Source of the DNA: Meiothermus sp. CFH 77666
GTDB taxonomy: Bacteria; Deinococcota; Deinococci; Deinococcales; Thermaceae
Direction of reading: 5' to 3'
DNA: 61,200 bases
Assembly: GCF_017497985.1 (NCBI RefSeq)
Contig: NZ_JAGDFV010000022.1
Location: 1 to 61,200, forward strand
Part shown: positions 1 through 8,938 of the stretch, one piece after another
How the letters are laid out: every line of letters starts with the position of its first letter
Numbering within the stretch: position 1 is the first letter of the stretch
Notes under the pieces: generated by a model
Databases searched by the model: none
What the model was told of the DNA's origin: nothing
Seen by the model: the letters and a program-made list of their open reading frames with translations, nothing else
Made by a program: the position numbers and the translations under genes

Positions 1-126
1 ATTGGGGTTGGCCGCCGCCGCCACAAAGGTAATGGCCGCCGTGAGGGTGGTCTTCCCGTGATCTACGTGTCCGATGGTTCCCACGTTGACGTGGGGTTTG
101 GTGCGCTCAAATACGCCTTTCGCCAT
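1..126 (-). CDS. tuf: elongation factor Tu, N-terminal part (runs off window)
   Basis: First 42 codons of EF-Tu; the rest lies beyond the window start. The translation begins [20 protein letters not shown] and continues with the P-loop [10 protein letters not shown], the GTP-binding G1 motif. EF-Tu delivers aminoacyl-tRNA to the ribosome. It is the last gene of the str operon order rpsL-rpsG-fusA-tuf, 58 nt after fusA. A GGAG sequence lies about 10 nt upstream of the ATG, and a hairpin separates it from fusA. Confidence 0.97.
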   Translation of the reverse strand, partial: MAKGVFERTKPHVNVGTIGHVDHGKTTLTAAITFVAAAANPN

Positions 127-155
127 TTTAAAATCACTCCTTCAGCAAAGTGGGC

Positions 156-174
156 CGAGGGAATAGCTCCCTCG
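156..174 (-). other. hairpin between fusA and tuf
   Basis: CGAGGGA and TCCCTCG form a perfect 7-bp stem with a 5-nt loop (extendable by outer GGG/CCC) in the 58-nt fusA-tuf spacer. No T-run follows on the minus strand, so it is more likely an mRNA processing or stability element that allows different tuf levels than a terminator. The function is inferred. Confidence 0.5.
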
Positions 175-184
175 ACCCGGGTGT

Positions 185-2278
185 TTATTGCCCCTTGATC
201 AGCTTTTGTGCGATGTTCTGAGGAACCTGCTCGTAGTGATCGAAGAACATCGAGAACTGTGCGCGACCCTGGCTCATGGAGCGCATGTCGTTGGCGTAGC
301 CAAACATCTCGGCGAGGGGCACAAAGGCCCGCACGAGACGAGCATTGCCACGCTCCTCCATGCCCTGGATCTGCCCCCGGCGGCTGTTGAGGTCGCCGAT
401 GATGGAACCCAGGAAGTCTTCGGGGGTGATTACCTCGACCCGCATGATGGGCTCGAGGATAGCCGCACCACCCTTCTCGATGGCCTCCTTGATGGCCATG
501 GAACCGGCAATCTTGAAGGCCATTTCGGAGGAGTCCACCTCGTGGTAGCTGCCGTCGTAGAGGGTGACCTTCAGGTCCACGATGGGGAAGCCGGTGAGGG
601 GCCCCGACTGCATGGCCTCTTCAATCCCCTTCTGTACGGCCGGGATGTATTCACGGGGAACCACCCCACCCACAATGGCGTTGACAAACTCGAAGCCCGA
701 GCCACGGCCCAGGGGTTCGGCCTTGATCTTGACGTGACCGTACTGGCCACGACCGCCGGACTGGCGCACAAACTTACCCTCTACATCCACCGGGCGGGTG
801 ATGGTCTCGCGGTAGGCTACCTGGGGCTTGCCCACGTTGGCATCTACCTTGAACTCCCGCTTGAGGCGGTCCACGATAATCTCCAGGTGGAGCTCACCCA
901 TCCCGGAGATGATGGTCTGACCGGTCTCGGGGTCGGTGGAAACCCGGAAGGTGGGGTCTTCCTCACCCAGGCGCGAAAGGGCCACGCCCAGCTTGTCCTG
1001 GTCGGCTTTGGTCTTGGGCTCAATGGCCAGGTCAATGACCGGCTCGGGGATCTCGATGGACTCGAGGATAATCGGCTCGTCGCCATCCCCCACCAGCGAG
1101 TCGCCAGTGATGGTTTCTTTGAGACCCACCACCGCGCCCAGCTCCCCTGCCCGCAGCTCCTCCACTTCCTCGCGGTGGTTGGCGTGCATCTGGAGCAAGC
1201 GAGCTACCCGCTCCTTCTTGCCCTTGGTGGTGTTCTGCACGTAGGAACCCGATTTGAGGGTACCCGAGTAGACCCGGATAAAGGTCAGGCGGCCCACATA
1301 GGGGTCGGCCATAATTTTGAAGGCCAGCGCAGCCAGGGGGCCGTTCGGGTCGGCGGGACGCTCAACCTCCTCACCGCTTTCCGTCTTGCCCTTGATGGGA
1401 GGGATGTCCAGGGGCGAGGGCAGGAAATCCACCACGCCGTCCAGGAGAAGCTGCACGCCCTTGTTCTTCAGGGCCGAGCCCAGGAAGACCGGGAAAATCT
1501 CGATGGCGATGGTGCCCTTGCGGATGGCCCGGATAAGCTCCTCTTCGGTGGGCTTTTCGCCCTCGAGGAACTTCATCATGATGTTCTCGTCGTAGTCGGC
1601 AGCCGCCTCAACCAGCTTCTCGAAGTATTCGGCAGCCTGGGCCTTCATGTCCTCGGGGATTTCCACTTCGCGGATATCGGTGCCGAGGTCGTTACCGTAG
1701 AGGTAGGCCTTCTGGCGCAGCACATCAATAATGCCCTTGAAGGTATCCTCGCGGCCAATGGGCAGTTGCATCAGCACCGGCTTGGCCCCCAGGCGCTCTT
1801 TCATGGTGTTGATCACCAGCCAGATATCCGCCCCGGTTTTGTCCATCTTGTTGGCAAAGGCCACCCGGGGTACCCGGTATTTGTCGGCCTGGCGCCACAC
1901 CGTCTCGGACTGCGGCTCCACCCCCTGCGAAGCATCGAACACCGCTACCGCCCCGTCCAGCACGCGCATAGAGCGCTCGACCTCGATGGTGAAGTCCACG
2001 TGACCAGGGGTGTCAATGATGTTAATACGGTGCTCGACACCGGTCTTGCTGTGCTTCCAGTTGGCGGTGGTTACAGCGGCGGTGATGGTGATGCCTCGCT
2101 CGCGCTCCTGCTCCATCCAGTCCATGGTGGCCGCACCCTCGTGCACCTCGCCAATCTTGTGGATGCGTCCGGTGTAGTAGAGGATGCGCTCGGTGGTAGT
2201 GGTCTTACCGGCGTCAATGTGCGCGGCAATCCCGATGTTGCGGAACAGCTTGAGGTCAAATCCAGTCTTGACGGACAT
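185..2278 (-). CDS. fusA: elongation factor G
   Basis: Ribosomal translocase GTPase of 697 residues, the family's usual length. G1 motif AHIDAGKT is at residues 19-26, followed by DTPGH and NKMD, then EF-G domains II-V ending in LIKGQ as in Thermus. The frame is open 9 nt further upstream, but that would overlap the end of rpsG. The ATG at 2278 sits 2 nt after the rpsG stop and gives [10 protein letters not shown], matching the family N-terminus. It is probably translationally coupled to rpsG in the str operon. Confidence 0.97.
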   Translation of the reverse strand: MSVKTGFDLKLFRNIGIAAHIDAGKTTTTERILYYTGRIHKIGEVHEGAATMDWMEQERERGITITAAVTTANWKHSKTGVEHRINIIDTPGHVDFTIEVERSMRVLDGAVAVFDASQGVEPQSETVWRQADKYRVPRVAFANKMDKTGADIWLVINTMKERLGAKPVLMQLPIGREDTFKGIIDVLRQKAYLYGNDLGTDIREVEIPEDMKAQAAEYFEKLVEAAADYDENIMMKFLEGEKPTEEELIRAIRKGTIAIEIFPVFLGSALKNKGVQLLLDGVVDFLPSPLDIPPIKGKTESGEEVERPADPNGPLAALAFKIMADPYVGRLTFIRVYSGTLKSGSYVQNTTKGKKERVARLLQMHANHREEVEELRAGELGAVVGLKETITGDSLVGDGDEPIILESIEIPEPVIDLAIEPKTKADQDKLGVALSRLGEEDPTFRVSTDPETGQTIISGMGELHLEIIVDRLKREFKVDANVGKPQVAYRETITRPVDVEGKFVRQSGGRGQYGHVKIKAEPLGRGSGFEFVNAIVGGVVPREYIPAVQKGIEEAMQSGPLTGFPIVDLKVTLYDGSYHEVDSSEMAFKIAGSMAIKEAIEKGGAAILEPIMRVEVITPEDFLGSIIGDLNSRRGQIQGMEERGNARLVRAFVPLAEMFGYANDMRSMSQGRAQFSMFFDHYEQVPQNIAQKLIKGQ

Positions 2279-2280
2279 AC

Positions 2281-2751
2281 TCACCACCGGTAGTGGGCGT
2301 AGGCTCGGTTGGCTTCGGCCATACGCTCGACGTCTTCCTTCTTCTTGACCGCCCCGCCCTTACCCTCGGCAGCCTCCAGAAGTTCGGCAGCCAGGCGCTG
2401 GTGGGCTTCGCGCTCACTGCGGTTGTTAAAAGCAGTCACGATCCAACGAATGGCAAGGGTCTGCTGGCGGCGCGGCGAGACCTCCACGGGTACTTGATAG
2501 TTGGCCCCGCCCACCCGACGGCTGCGCACCTCGACTCGAGGGCGCACGTTATCCAGGGCGGCCTTGAAGACCTTGAGGGGTTCCTGGCCGCTCTTCTCTT
2601 GGATGATTTCGCAGGCATCCTTGAAAATTCGGGCTGCCAGGTTTTTCTTGCCATCCCGCATTATGCGGTTGATGAGCGCAGTGACCACCACATCGCCATA
2701 GAGGTGGTCGGGCTCGAGCCTGCGCACTTCAGCTTGTCTTCTCCGCGACAT
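2281..2751 (-). CDS. rpsG: 30S ribosomal protein S7
   Basis: Protein of 156 residues, the standard S7 length, beginning [10 protein letters not shown] and ending YAHYRW. S7 nucleates assembly of the 30S head by binding the 3' domain of 16S rRNA. The segments [11 protein letters not shown] and [15 protein letters not shown] are typical. It starts 7 nt after the rpsL stop and ends 2 nt before the fusA ATG, so the three genes are tightly packed in one transcript. I see no long S12-S7 spacer of the kind used for S7 autoregulation in E. coli. Confidence 0.97.
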   Translation of the reverse strand: MSRRRQAEVRRLEPDHLYGDVVVTALINRIMRDGKKNLAARIFKDACEIIQEKSGQEPLKVFKAALDNVRPRVEVRSRRVGGANYQVPVEVSPRRQQTLAIRWIVTAFNNRSEREAHQRLAAELLEAAEGKGGAVKKKEDVERMAEANRAYAHYRW

Positions 2752-2758
2752 AACTCAC

Positions 2759-3166
2759 CTACTTCTTACCCTTTGCCGCCGCGCCCTTGGCATCGGCCTT
2801 GGGCCGCTTGGCCCCGTACTTGGAGCGGCTCTTCTTGCGATCCTTGACACCCTGGGTGTCGTAGATACCCCGCACGATGTGGTAGCGCACCCCCGGCAGG
2901 TCTTTCACACGGCCCCCACGAATGAGCACCACCGAGTGCTCCTGCAGGTTGTGGCCTTCACCAGGGATATAAGCGGTGACTTCGTACTGACTCGAGAGGC
3001 GCACCTTGGCCACCTTGCGTAGCGCTGAGTTGGGCTTCTTGGGCGTAACGGTACGTACCACGGTGCAGACCCCCTTGCGGAAGGGGCTTCCCTTCAGGGC
3101 AGGCACTTTGCTCTTCTTGACTACGGGAGCACGGCCTTTACGGAGGAGCTGGTTGATGGTTGGCAG
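2759..3166 (-). CDS. rpsL: 30S ribosomal protein S12, non-ATG start
   Basis: Decoding-centre protein S12, 135 residues. The conserved body runs from [11 protein letters not shown] through [15 protein letters not shown] and [18 protein letters not shown]. There is no ATG near the conserved N-terminus. Candidates are CTG at 3166, directly before PTINQ, and GTG at 3175. An AGGA sequence lies 10 nt before the CTG but only 1 nt before the GTG, so I chose CTG. The frame stays open upstream to 3391, but that extension is leader RNA, not S12. Lys-rich tail as in Thermus. Confidence 0.92.
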   Translation of the reverse strand: MPTINQLLRKGRAPVVKKSKVPALKGSPFRKGVCTVVRTVTPKKPNSALRKVAKVRLSSQYEVTAYIPGEGHNLQEHSVVLIRGGRVKDLPGVRYHIVRGIYDTQGVKDRKKSRSKYGAKRPKADAKGAAAKGKK

Positions 3167-3202
3167 TGTAATCACATCCTTTCGTTCGACTAGACTTCTC
3201 TC

Positions 3203-3259
3203 AAAACCGAAAACCCCACACGGAGTTCTGCGTACTTGCGCTGCGCTCGGTGCGGGGTT
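3203..3259 (-). terminator. candidate attenuator hairpin in the str leader
   Basis: On the minus strand, AACCCCGCAC (3259-3250) can pair with GTGTGGGGTT (3221-3212), nine Watson-Crick pairs and one G-T pair, with about 28 nt between. The T-rich TTCGGTTTT follows. This resembles an intrinsic terminator about 40 nt before rpsL and could attenuate the operon. An earlier stem-loop (CCTCAGG/CCTGAGG) occurs near the 5' end of the same leader. The regulatory role is inferred. Confidence 0.5.
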
Positions 3260-3398
3260 CCCGTCGAGAAGCGAATCAGGCCGTTGGCCCGAGGTTCGCC
3301 CCTGGATTCTCAAGAATCGCTGTGCGCGACGGCTTTCCCGTGAGCGCAACCGATGTGACCTCAGGGCCGGGGCTGGCCTGAGGCAACGCAACCCTAGA

Positions 3399-3427
3399 AG
3401 TATATACGGCTGTTACGAGTTAATCAA
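3399..3427 (-). promoter_or_regulatory. str operon promoter
   Basis: -35 TTGATT (3427-3422), a 17-nt spacer and -10 TATACT (3404-3399) on the minus strand. Predicted transcription start is near 3392, which leaves a leader of about 220 nt before rpsL. The segment 3430-3611, between this promoter and the sco stop, holds no gene or RNA that I recognise. Confidence 0.75.
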
Positions 3428-3611
3428 GGGGCTGGAATCGCAGTGTAGAACTGAACTCGAGGTAGATATTCACTTTATTCACAATGAGGTCACGGCACCC
3501 GGTGTGAACCAGGCAGGGCGCACGGGCTTATTCGGGGAGCTGAACCTGGAGCTGGCTCGGGGGTCTGATCAAGGACTCCTCAAATCATCTGGCGGGTGCA
3601 GCTTGAGACCC

Positions 3612-4229
3612 TCAATTCCGCAGCAACCAGCGCACGTCCTCCACTACCCGCGCCGTCTCGGCGGCCTTACCGTTCCCGTATATCAGGCGTAGCTGGCCCT
3701 TGGGATCCAGGGCAAACACCGTAGCGGTATGGTCCACGTTGTACTCGGTAGCCGATTTGATTTCAGACTTCTGATAAAAAACCCCGTATTTTTTAGCCAC
3801 CTGGGCAATCTGGTCTGGGGTGCCGGTCAGGCCCAGGAAGGTAGGGGCAAAAAAGGTCACGTAGTCCCGCAGTTTTTCCAGGGTATCCCGCTCGGGGTCT
3901 ACCGAGATGAGCAAGACCTGTACACGGGCCTGCTCGGCAGGGGTCAAGGCTTTGTAAACCTTGGCAAGCTCGAGCATGGTGGTAGGGCATACATCGGGGC
4001 AGTTCACAAAACCGAAGAAAATCAAGACCACCTTGCCCTGGAAATCGGAGAGGCTCTTGGTCGAACCGTCGTGGGCGATGAGGCTAAACTGGTTGGCTTC
4101 TACCGGTCGGATGTTCAGAAGGCGGGTTCCGTAGGGCTGGTAGGTATCGCGTGAAAGAACAAACGCAATCACCGCCAACAAAAGCGGCAAACCGGCCAGC
4201 AAGGTAATCCATAAAGCACGACGTGGCAT
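3612..4229 (-). CDS. SCO1/SenC family copper chaperone
   Basis: Thioredoxin-fold protein of 205 residues with an N-terminal membrane anchor (about residues 7-26). The copper ligands of the family are present: CPDVC (Cys77, Cys81) and a distal His167 in VDHTAT. Sco proteins deliver copper to, or keep reduced, the CuA site of cytochrome oxidase subunit II on the outer face of the membrane. No oxidase genes are in the window. GGAG lies 6 nt before the ATG. It is transcribed divergently from a small membrane protein gene. Confidence 0.9.
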   Translation of the reverse strand: MPRRALWITLLAGLPLLLAVIAFVLSRDTYQPYGTRLLNIRPVEANQFSLIAHDGSTKSLSDFQGKVVLIFFGFVNCPDVCPTTMLELAKVYKALTPAEQARVQVLLISVDPERDTLEKLRDYVTFFAPTFLGLTGTPDQIAQVAKKYGVFYQKSEIKSATEYNVDHTATVFALDPKGQLRLIYGNGKAAETARVVEDVRWLLRN

Positions 4230-4332
4230 CTTCTACTCCACAACCGGGGTATATCACCCCAAAAACAAGCACCAACGTAAACAACCCGCTTCAGGCAAAT
4301 GTCCCTGGGTTAAAATCCAGGCTCCGCCACTT

Positions 4333-4338
4333 TACAAT
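4333..4338 (+). promoter_or_regulatory. -10 hexamer upstream of the 4373 membrane protein
   Basis: TACAAT lies 34 nt before the ATG at 4373. The gene also has GAGGT about 8 nt before its start, so this is a conventional leadered promoter candidate. I see no good -35 match. Confidence 0.35.
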
Positions 4339-4372
4339 ACGCCCAGGGTCTTTCAGCATGAGGTAGATTACG

Positions 4373-4849
4373 ATGAAGACCGAATCAACCGCGTTTTCCG
4401 CTCCCGAGGCTCGCTGGGCCGCTGCCCTGCTGATGGCGCCCTTTTTTTTGCAACTGCTGGGCACAGGCGGCAGTTTTTTAGGGGGAGGGCTGTGCGGTGA
4501 GCTGTTTGGCAACAAGGCCCCGCTGGGGCTTCAGGGGGCCGGTTTCTGGTATGCCGTGATGTTCATGATGTTGCTGGGTTTTCAACTGATGTACGGGGGG
4601 TTCTTGTTGCTGACCCGCCTGCTCGAGATGCCCGCCAGCATGGAACGCGGAACCTACCGCTTTGGGGTTGGGCTGGTGGGGCTGATCACGCTCCTGTTCA
4701 TCTTAACCCGCACCATCGGCCTCCCCTATCCCAGCCCCCAGGGCCTGGCTATGGGCGATACCGCGCCGTTGGATCCGCTAAGCCTGATTCTGGTCGGATG
4801 CTCGTGGGTAGCAGGCTTTCTGCTATGGCGTTTGCTGAAAAAGGCATAA
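4373..4849 (+). CDS. small four-helix membrane protein, unknown function
   Basis: 158 residues with about four hydrophobic helices (roughly residues 15-35, 57-82, 95-113 and 133-153). I do not recognise a family. It starts at an ATG with GAGGT about 8 nt upstream. It lies head to head with the Sco1-like gene, which hints at a link to respiratory copper or oxidase biogenesis, but that is only inference. It ends 32 nt before mazG. Confidence 0.7.
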   Translation: MKTESTAFSAPEARWAAALLMAPFFLQLLGTGGSFLGGGLCGELFGNKAPLGLQGAGFWYAVMFMMLLGFQLMYGGFLLLTRLLEMPASMERGTYRFGVGLVGLITLLFILTRTIGLPYPSPQGLAMGDTAPLDPLSLILVGCSWVAGFLLWRLLKKA

Positions 4850-4881
4850 TTGGCTTTTCAAAACCCGCTAGGCTATAGGGC

Positions 4882-5490
4882 ATGGAACGTCTATTGGAGG
4901 TCATGCGACGCCTCCGCGCACCCGATGGCTGCCCCTGGGACAAAGCACAAACCCACCAGAGCCTTCGACCCTATCTGCTCGAGGAGGCCGCCGAAGCCGT
5001 GGATGCCATAGGTCGGGGCAATCCCCAAGAAATGGCTGAAGAACTGGGAGATGTACTCTTGCAGGTGGCCTTTCATTCGGTTATTGCCGAGCAGGCGGGC
5101 AGTTTTAGTTATCCCGAAGTGGAGCAGCACATTGTGGATAAGCTCATCCGCCGCCACCCACACGTGTTTGGCGATGTGAAGGCCGATACCCCCGAAGCCG
5201 TGACGGCCAACTGGAACGCCATCAAGGCTGCTGAGGGAAAGCCAGCACAGCCCATCTGCGACCAGGTGCCGCGCAGCCTGGGAGCCCTGGCCCGAGCTGC
5301 CGAAATCCAGAAAAAACTGGGCACTTCTTTTAGCAGCAAGGCCGATCTGGTTGAAAGCATTCAGCAAGGCCAGATAGCCGAAGCCCTGTGGAAGCTGGTA
5401 GCCTGGTGCCGACAGGAGAAGCTCAACCCCGAGATCCTGCTGCGCGAGTACTGTGAGCAGATATGTCTACAGGCTGCAAAAAACCCGTGA
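4882..5490 (+). CDS. mazG: MazG nucleoside triphosphate pyrophosphohydrolase
   Basis: House-cleaning enzyme that hydrolyses (d)NTPs to monophosphate and pyrophosphate. The N-terminal MazG domain is intact: CPWDKAQTHQSL, EEAAEAVDAI (Glu34, Glu35, Glu38) and EELGDVLLQ (Asp57), the Mg-binding EExxE...ExxD pattern. At 202 residues it is shorter than E. coli MazG (about 263). The second repeat (about 150-200) lacks a recognisable EExxE/ELGD pair, so only one active site seems to remain. A Nudix CoA pyrophosphatase gene follows. Confidence 0.93.
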   Translation: MERLLEVMRRLRAPDGCPWDKAQTHQSLRPYLLEEAAEAVDAIGRGNPQEMAEELGDVLLQVAFHSVIAEQAGSFSYPEVEQHIVDKLIRRHPHVFGDVKADTPEAVTANWNAIKAAEGKPAQPICDQVPRSLGALARAAEIQKKLGTSFSSKADLVESIQQGQIAEALWKLVAWCRQEKLNPEILLREYCEQICLQAAKNP

Positions 5491-5636
5491 TGAGGTTGCA
5501 AGTCACAGCATTTTGCCAGGCCTAGAGCGAAAATACTGTTATGTGCGTACCTGAGCCTTGGCCCAGTCGGTCAATGCAAACGGTCACGAACCCTCCCAAA
5601 AAGCAAAAACGTTTCGTCCCACAACCCCCGCCGTCT

Positions 5637-6239
5637 ATGAAGTCTGAGATTCTCAAAGCCGCAGTCTCCCGCCCGCCGCAGGAAATGCTGCGCCCCGAGG
5701 GGTTTGTGGATGCCGCCGTACTGCTGCCGGTATGGGAAGGGCAGCTCCTATTCACCGTGCGCAGCGCCCATCTACCGCACCATGCGGCCCAGATTAGCTT
5801 TCCCGGAGGGCGGTTTGATGATGGCGAAAGCGCCGAACAGGCCGCCTTGCGTGAGGCCTGGGAAGAAGTGGGCCTCGAGCCCAGTCAGGTGGAAATTCTG
5901 GGACACCTCAACCCAACCCTCTCTCCCTTTGGCTACCGGGTGTTTCCCTTGCTGGGCCGGATTATCCAGGAACCCCACCTGGCCCCCAACCCCCAGGAAG
6001 TGGAGGAGTTGCTGTGGGTGCCGATTGAAGAATTGCTGGCTGCCCCGGCCTATGCTGAAGAACGCACGCCACCTCCCAGTAACCGTTTCCCCAGGGGCTT
6101 AGGTGGTGAGTTTTCCGAATTGGACGGAAAGCTACGGCGCAAGGTCTGGCATTATCCTTGGCGCGGCTATGACATCTGGGGCGTGACCGGCAATATTGTG
6201 CACGATTTCCTCGAGCGTATCCGCTCTGTAAGGCTTTAG
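5637..6239 (+). CDS. Nudix hydrolase, CoA pyrophosphatase type
   Basis: About 200 residues. The Nudix box begins GGRFDDGESAEQ and ends REAWEEVGL, matching Gx5Ex7REUxEExGU. It is preceded by LLFTVRSAHLPHH and ISFPGG, resembling the NuCoA motif of CoA/acyl-CoA diphosphatases, although the usual R-x3-G inside that motif is replaced. The frame is open back to an ATG at 5541 (also 5574), but the added residues are proline-rich and unlike the family, so I prefer 5637. No clear ribosome site is visible at any of the three. Likely co-transcribed with mazG. Confidence 0.82.
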   Translation: MKSEILKAAVSRPPQEMLRPEGFVDAAVLLPVWEGQLLFTVRSAHLPHHAAQISFPGGRFDDGESAEQAALREAWEEVGLEPSQVEILGHLNPTLSPFGYRVFPLLGRIIQEPHLAPNPQEVEELLWVPIEELLAAPAYAEERTPPPSNRFPRGLGGEFSELDGKLRRKVWHYPWRGYDIWGVTGNIVHDFLERIRSVRL

Positions 6240-6326
6240 CACACAGCCGTATAAATACCCGTACAAAGTGTCCATTGCGGCACGAACTATGCAGTACGCT
6301 CTAGCAAAAGCCGTAGCCTTTTCGTC

Positions 6327-6498
6327 CCTCCCCTACCGTGTAGGGGAGGTTAGGTGGGGTTGCTGAGCAGCGACTTAGCGTACTCGGGCGGTTGGGGGCC
6401 TCACCCAATACCCTCCCCCCCCCTCCCTACGTCGTAGGGAGGGGGCTCTATGTCAATCCCTCTCGGAAACCCGGAGGTGTACAGACATTTCTACGACG
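6327..6498. repeat. dispersed hairpin-rich repeat, copy 1
   Basis: The 6240-6591 spacer has no gene. It holds a ~170-bp repeat also found at 48613-48780. The left arm is a hairpin (CCTCCCC/GGGGAGG around 6328-6349). The right arm is another (CCCTCCCTACG/CGTAGGGAGGG near 6420-6443), followed by a shared segment starting GTCAATCCCTC and containing GGAGG. A half copy of the left hairpin with its GGTTxGGTGGGG flank is at 25997-26031. Confidence 0.7.
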
Positions 6499-6591
6499 CT
6501 GTACTCAGCCTTCCCTCTGAACTGCATCAACACCCTATACAACTGCTACAGGTGTGTGAAATCTCGGCCTGCGCTACCCCTCAAAGCGACA

Positions 6592-7371
6592 TCAGTCGGC
6601 AGCAGCCGAATCCGTTAGGAAGAGGGGTCTGGCTTGTTTGGAAAGAAGTTCGTAGAGTTCTAAAAACTGCTCTTTGGCCCGCTGCCCCAGGAAGCCCGGT
6701 GGGGTGAGCTCGGGCGGCAGGCCGGGGTCGAGGAAGAGGTTCTTGCGGGCCTGGTGAATCATGTGGGTCAGGCGCACAAAGGCTTCCTCGGCGTTTTTGG
6801 GCCGGTTCAGTTTTTGGGCCAGAAAGGCGCGGTAGCGAGCCTGGGCAGCCTTGAGATTGAAGGATTTTTCGATGAGCTCGAGGGGTGGCGTACTGGAAAA
6901 GCGCTCGGCCTGAAAAAGCTCCACATAGCTTTGTAACCCATAAAAGCCCACCAGGTCACGCGCTGCTTCCAGTGAGCCATTGGGACTGACCCAAACGCCC
7001 GGTGCAGGCGTCCCAAAGCCCAGCAGAATTAACTCGTTGCGGAAGCGATCCCGCACGGTGCGTTTGGCCTCCGGCACAGCATAGACCAGAATGCGCCACT
7101 TCCCATCCCAGGGAGCACCGTAGGTGTAGAGCCGCTCCCGCACGTTCTCGACCTGCCAGGCCACCCTGGGCGAAAGCCGGTAGTAAGCCCGCCGCCCATC
7201 CTTCTCCGGGATAATCCAACCGCGCTTGACACTGCGTGAAACAGCGGCCCGCACAGCGGGTTCGCTGAATTCCAGCAGTTCCATCCAGCGAATCAAGTCC
7301 CCTACCCAGGCCCGGTTTTCGGGGTACAGGTACTCCATATAGAGCGTGAAAAGATACGAGCGCGCCCGCAT
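6592..7371 (-). CDS. PaaX-family transcriptional regulator
   Basis: 259 residues. The N-terminal winged helix (residues 1-80, with EPAVRAAVSRSVKRGW as recognition region) is followed by the PaaX dimer domain (WRILVYAVPEAKRTVRDRFRNEL) and a C-terminal region with LTHMIHQARKNLFLDPGLPPEL, typical of PaaX. PaaX represses phenylacetate catabolism by sensing phenylacetyl-CoA. No paa genes are nearby, so the target here is unknown. TATACT lies 7 nt before the ATG, suggesting a leaderless or nearly leaderless mRNA. Confidence 0.85.
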   Translation of the reverse strand: MRARSYLFTLYMEYLYPENRAWVGDLIRWMELLEFSEPAVRAAVSRSVKRGWIIPEKDGRRAYYRLSPRVAWQVENVRERLYTYGAPWDGKWRILVYAVPEAKRTVRDRFRNELILLGFGTPAPGVWVSPNGSLEAARDLVGFYGLQSYVELFQAERFSSTPPLELIEKSFNLKAAQARYRAFLAQKLNRPKNAEEAFVRLTHMIHQARKNLFLDPGLPPELTPPGFLGQRAKEQFLELYELLSKQARPLFLTDSAAAD

Positions 7372-7378
7372 TGCTCCT

Positions 7379-7384
7379 AGTATA
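7379..7384 (-). promoter_or_regulatory. -10 element of the paaX-like gene, start-proximal
   Basis: TATACT with 7 nt to the ATG at 7371 places transcription initiation about at the start codon. An overlapping TATTAT would give a leader of a few nt. AGGAG also lies in the gap but only 2 nt from the ATG. Confidence 0.5.
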
Positions 7385-7579
7385 ATACGGATTTTTACAT
7401 TCCAGACTAAAAAACGTTCGGATTTCAGGGAAATCCGCTACCGCATCCCATCTGGCGCTCGGCATAAACTAGGGCAATAACCGTTTAGAGCTTGCTTGGC
7501 AGATAGTCTTTTAGTTGACGGCGGGTAGCTGAAAGTCTTTTTTCAAACTGGAAAATGCCTGGAAACTCAAGCCAAGTTG

Positions 7580-8938
7580 CTAATCGGTAGCCAGGGCTCG
7601 GGCCTTTGCATCCAGCCGGAACCAGTGCCCACCCCGGTAACGCCACAGGAACATGGCTACCCGCACAGTCTCCTCGCCCAGGAGCCGCCCCAGGAAAATA
7701 CCCCACAACCCCAAACCCAGCGGAAAAGCCAGCAGCCAGGCCAGAGGCAGCCCCACCAAAAACACCGTCACGAAATCGGAGAGCAGCAAGAACCGGGTGT
7801 CGCCGCCGCTGGCCAAAGTGCCAAAAAAGATGAAGTTAGAGACCTTGACCGGCTGAAACAAGGCATTGAGCAGTACCGCCCAGAAGGCCCACTGTTGCAC
7901 CTGGGGGGTGGTGTTGGGGTAGAGCAGGGGCAGCAGGAAAGCAAACAGGGCAAAAACCAGCCCGAAGATGGCTGCCGAAATCAGGCCAATGCGCCAGATC
8001 AGCCGTGAGACCCCCCAGACTCCAGGGGAATCGGCCCGCCCAATGGCCTGGGCCACCAGCACGGTGGCGGCATAGTGCAGGCCCGCCGAGGCAGTAATGA
8101 AGACCATCTCGAGGTTGCTCACAATCTGAAACACCGCCAGTTCTTGCGTTCCCAGACGCTCGAACAACAAGGCAAACAAAAACACCCCTCCGCTGAAGAC
8201 CACCTCGGTAATGAAAAGCGGCAACACCAGAGGCACTGCCTCGAGCAGCAGGCGCCGAACCTGTCCAAACTCGGGCCAGGCCCAGCGCAGGCCCCAACGG
8301 CTTCCGAGTAGCAGCCAGAGCAGCACCCCCGCCCGCACCCCCTGCGCCACCAGCGCCGCCACGGCTGCCCCTACCGCCCCCATCTCCAGCGGAAACACAA
8401 ATACCCACGACAGCAGGGGTATCAGGGTAATGGCCGGGATGGTGACCAGCATCGGAATCCGCGCCCTGCCGATGCTACGAAAAGCCGCGCTGCTGACCAC
8501 GCTCAAGGTAATCAGGGGTAAGGAAAGCGCCACCAGTGAAAGATAGGGCCCACCGATAGAAGTGATTTCCTGGTCGGCGCCCACCAGTTTCAAGAAAGGG
8601 GTAGCCCCCAGCCCCAGCGGCAAGGCCAGCAGGAGCGCCAGCACCAGCGAGAACCCGATGAAGAAGCTCACGATGCGCTTTACTGCGGCCTCATCGCCCC
8701 GCCCCCTGGCCCGGCTGGCCAGAATGGCGCAACCCGCCCCCAGGGTGTTCAGGCACAGAATGCCGATAAACAGCACGTTGTTGGCCAGTCCCACCGCCGC
8801 AATGGTCGCGGTACCCAGGGTGCCCACGATCACCTGGTTGACAAAGCCCAGAGCCAGTTGAACGGTGGACTCGAGGCTCACCGGTAGCGCAATTTTGAAT
8901 ATCTCTCGCCGCACATCGGCAGTCACAAACGAGAGCAT
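7580..8938 (-). CDS. MATE-family multidrug/Na+ efflux transporter
   Basis: 452-residue inner-membrane protein with about 12 hydrophobic segments in two related halves, as in NorM/DinF. The N-terminal ALPVSLESTVQLALGFVNQV and GTATIAAVGLANN are typical of MATE. Such proteins export cationic drugs or metabolites in exchange for Na+ or H+. Substrate cannot be read from the sequence. It lies upstream of and co-directional with the PaaX-like gene (208-nt gap), so a regulatory link is possible but unproven. Confidence 0.9.
   Translation of the reverse strand: MLSFVTADVRREIFKIALPVSLESTVQLALGFVNQVIVGTLGTATIAAVGLANNVLFIGILCLNTLGAGCAILASRARGRGDEAAVKRIVSFFIGFSLVLALLLALPLGLGATPFLKLVGADQEITSIGGPYLSLVALSLPLITLSVVSSAAFRSIGRARIPMLVTIPAITLIPLLSWVFVFPLEMGAVGAAVAALVAQGVRAGVLLWLLLGSRWGLRWAWPEFGQVRRLLLEAVPLVLPLFITEVVFSGGVFLFALLFERLGTQELAVFQIVSNLEMVFITASAGLHYAATVLVAQAIGRADSPGVWGVSRLIWRIGLISAAIFGLVFALFAFLLPLLYPNTTPQVQQWAFWAVLLNALFQPVKVSNFIFFGTLASGGDTRFLLLSDFVTVFLVGLPLAWLLAFPLGLGLWGIFLGRLLGEETVRVAMFLWRYRGGHWFRLDAKARALATD

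Noticed and set aside
188-2293. 701-codon open frame on the plus strand opposite fusA
   Set aside because: It mirrors fusA codon for codon, has no recognisable domain, and arises from GC-rich third positions. fusA itself is unambiguous.
3167-3391. N-terminal extension of the rpsL frame
   Set aside because: Unlike any S12. It lies between the predicted promoter and the conserved start and contains the hairpins of the leader.
4305-4331. tRNA-like 3' end (CCTGG, T-loop-like, CCAGG, then CTCCGCCA)
   Set aside because: No matching 5' acceptor strand, D-arm or anticodon arm upstream. It could be a tRNA remnant, but the evidence is too thin.
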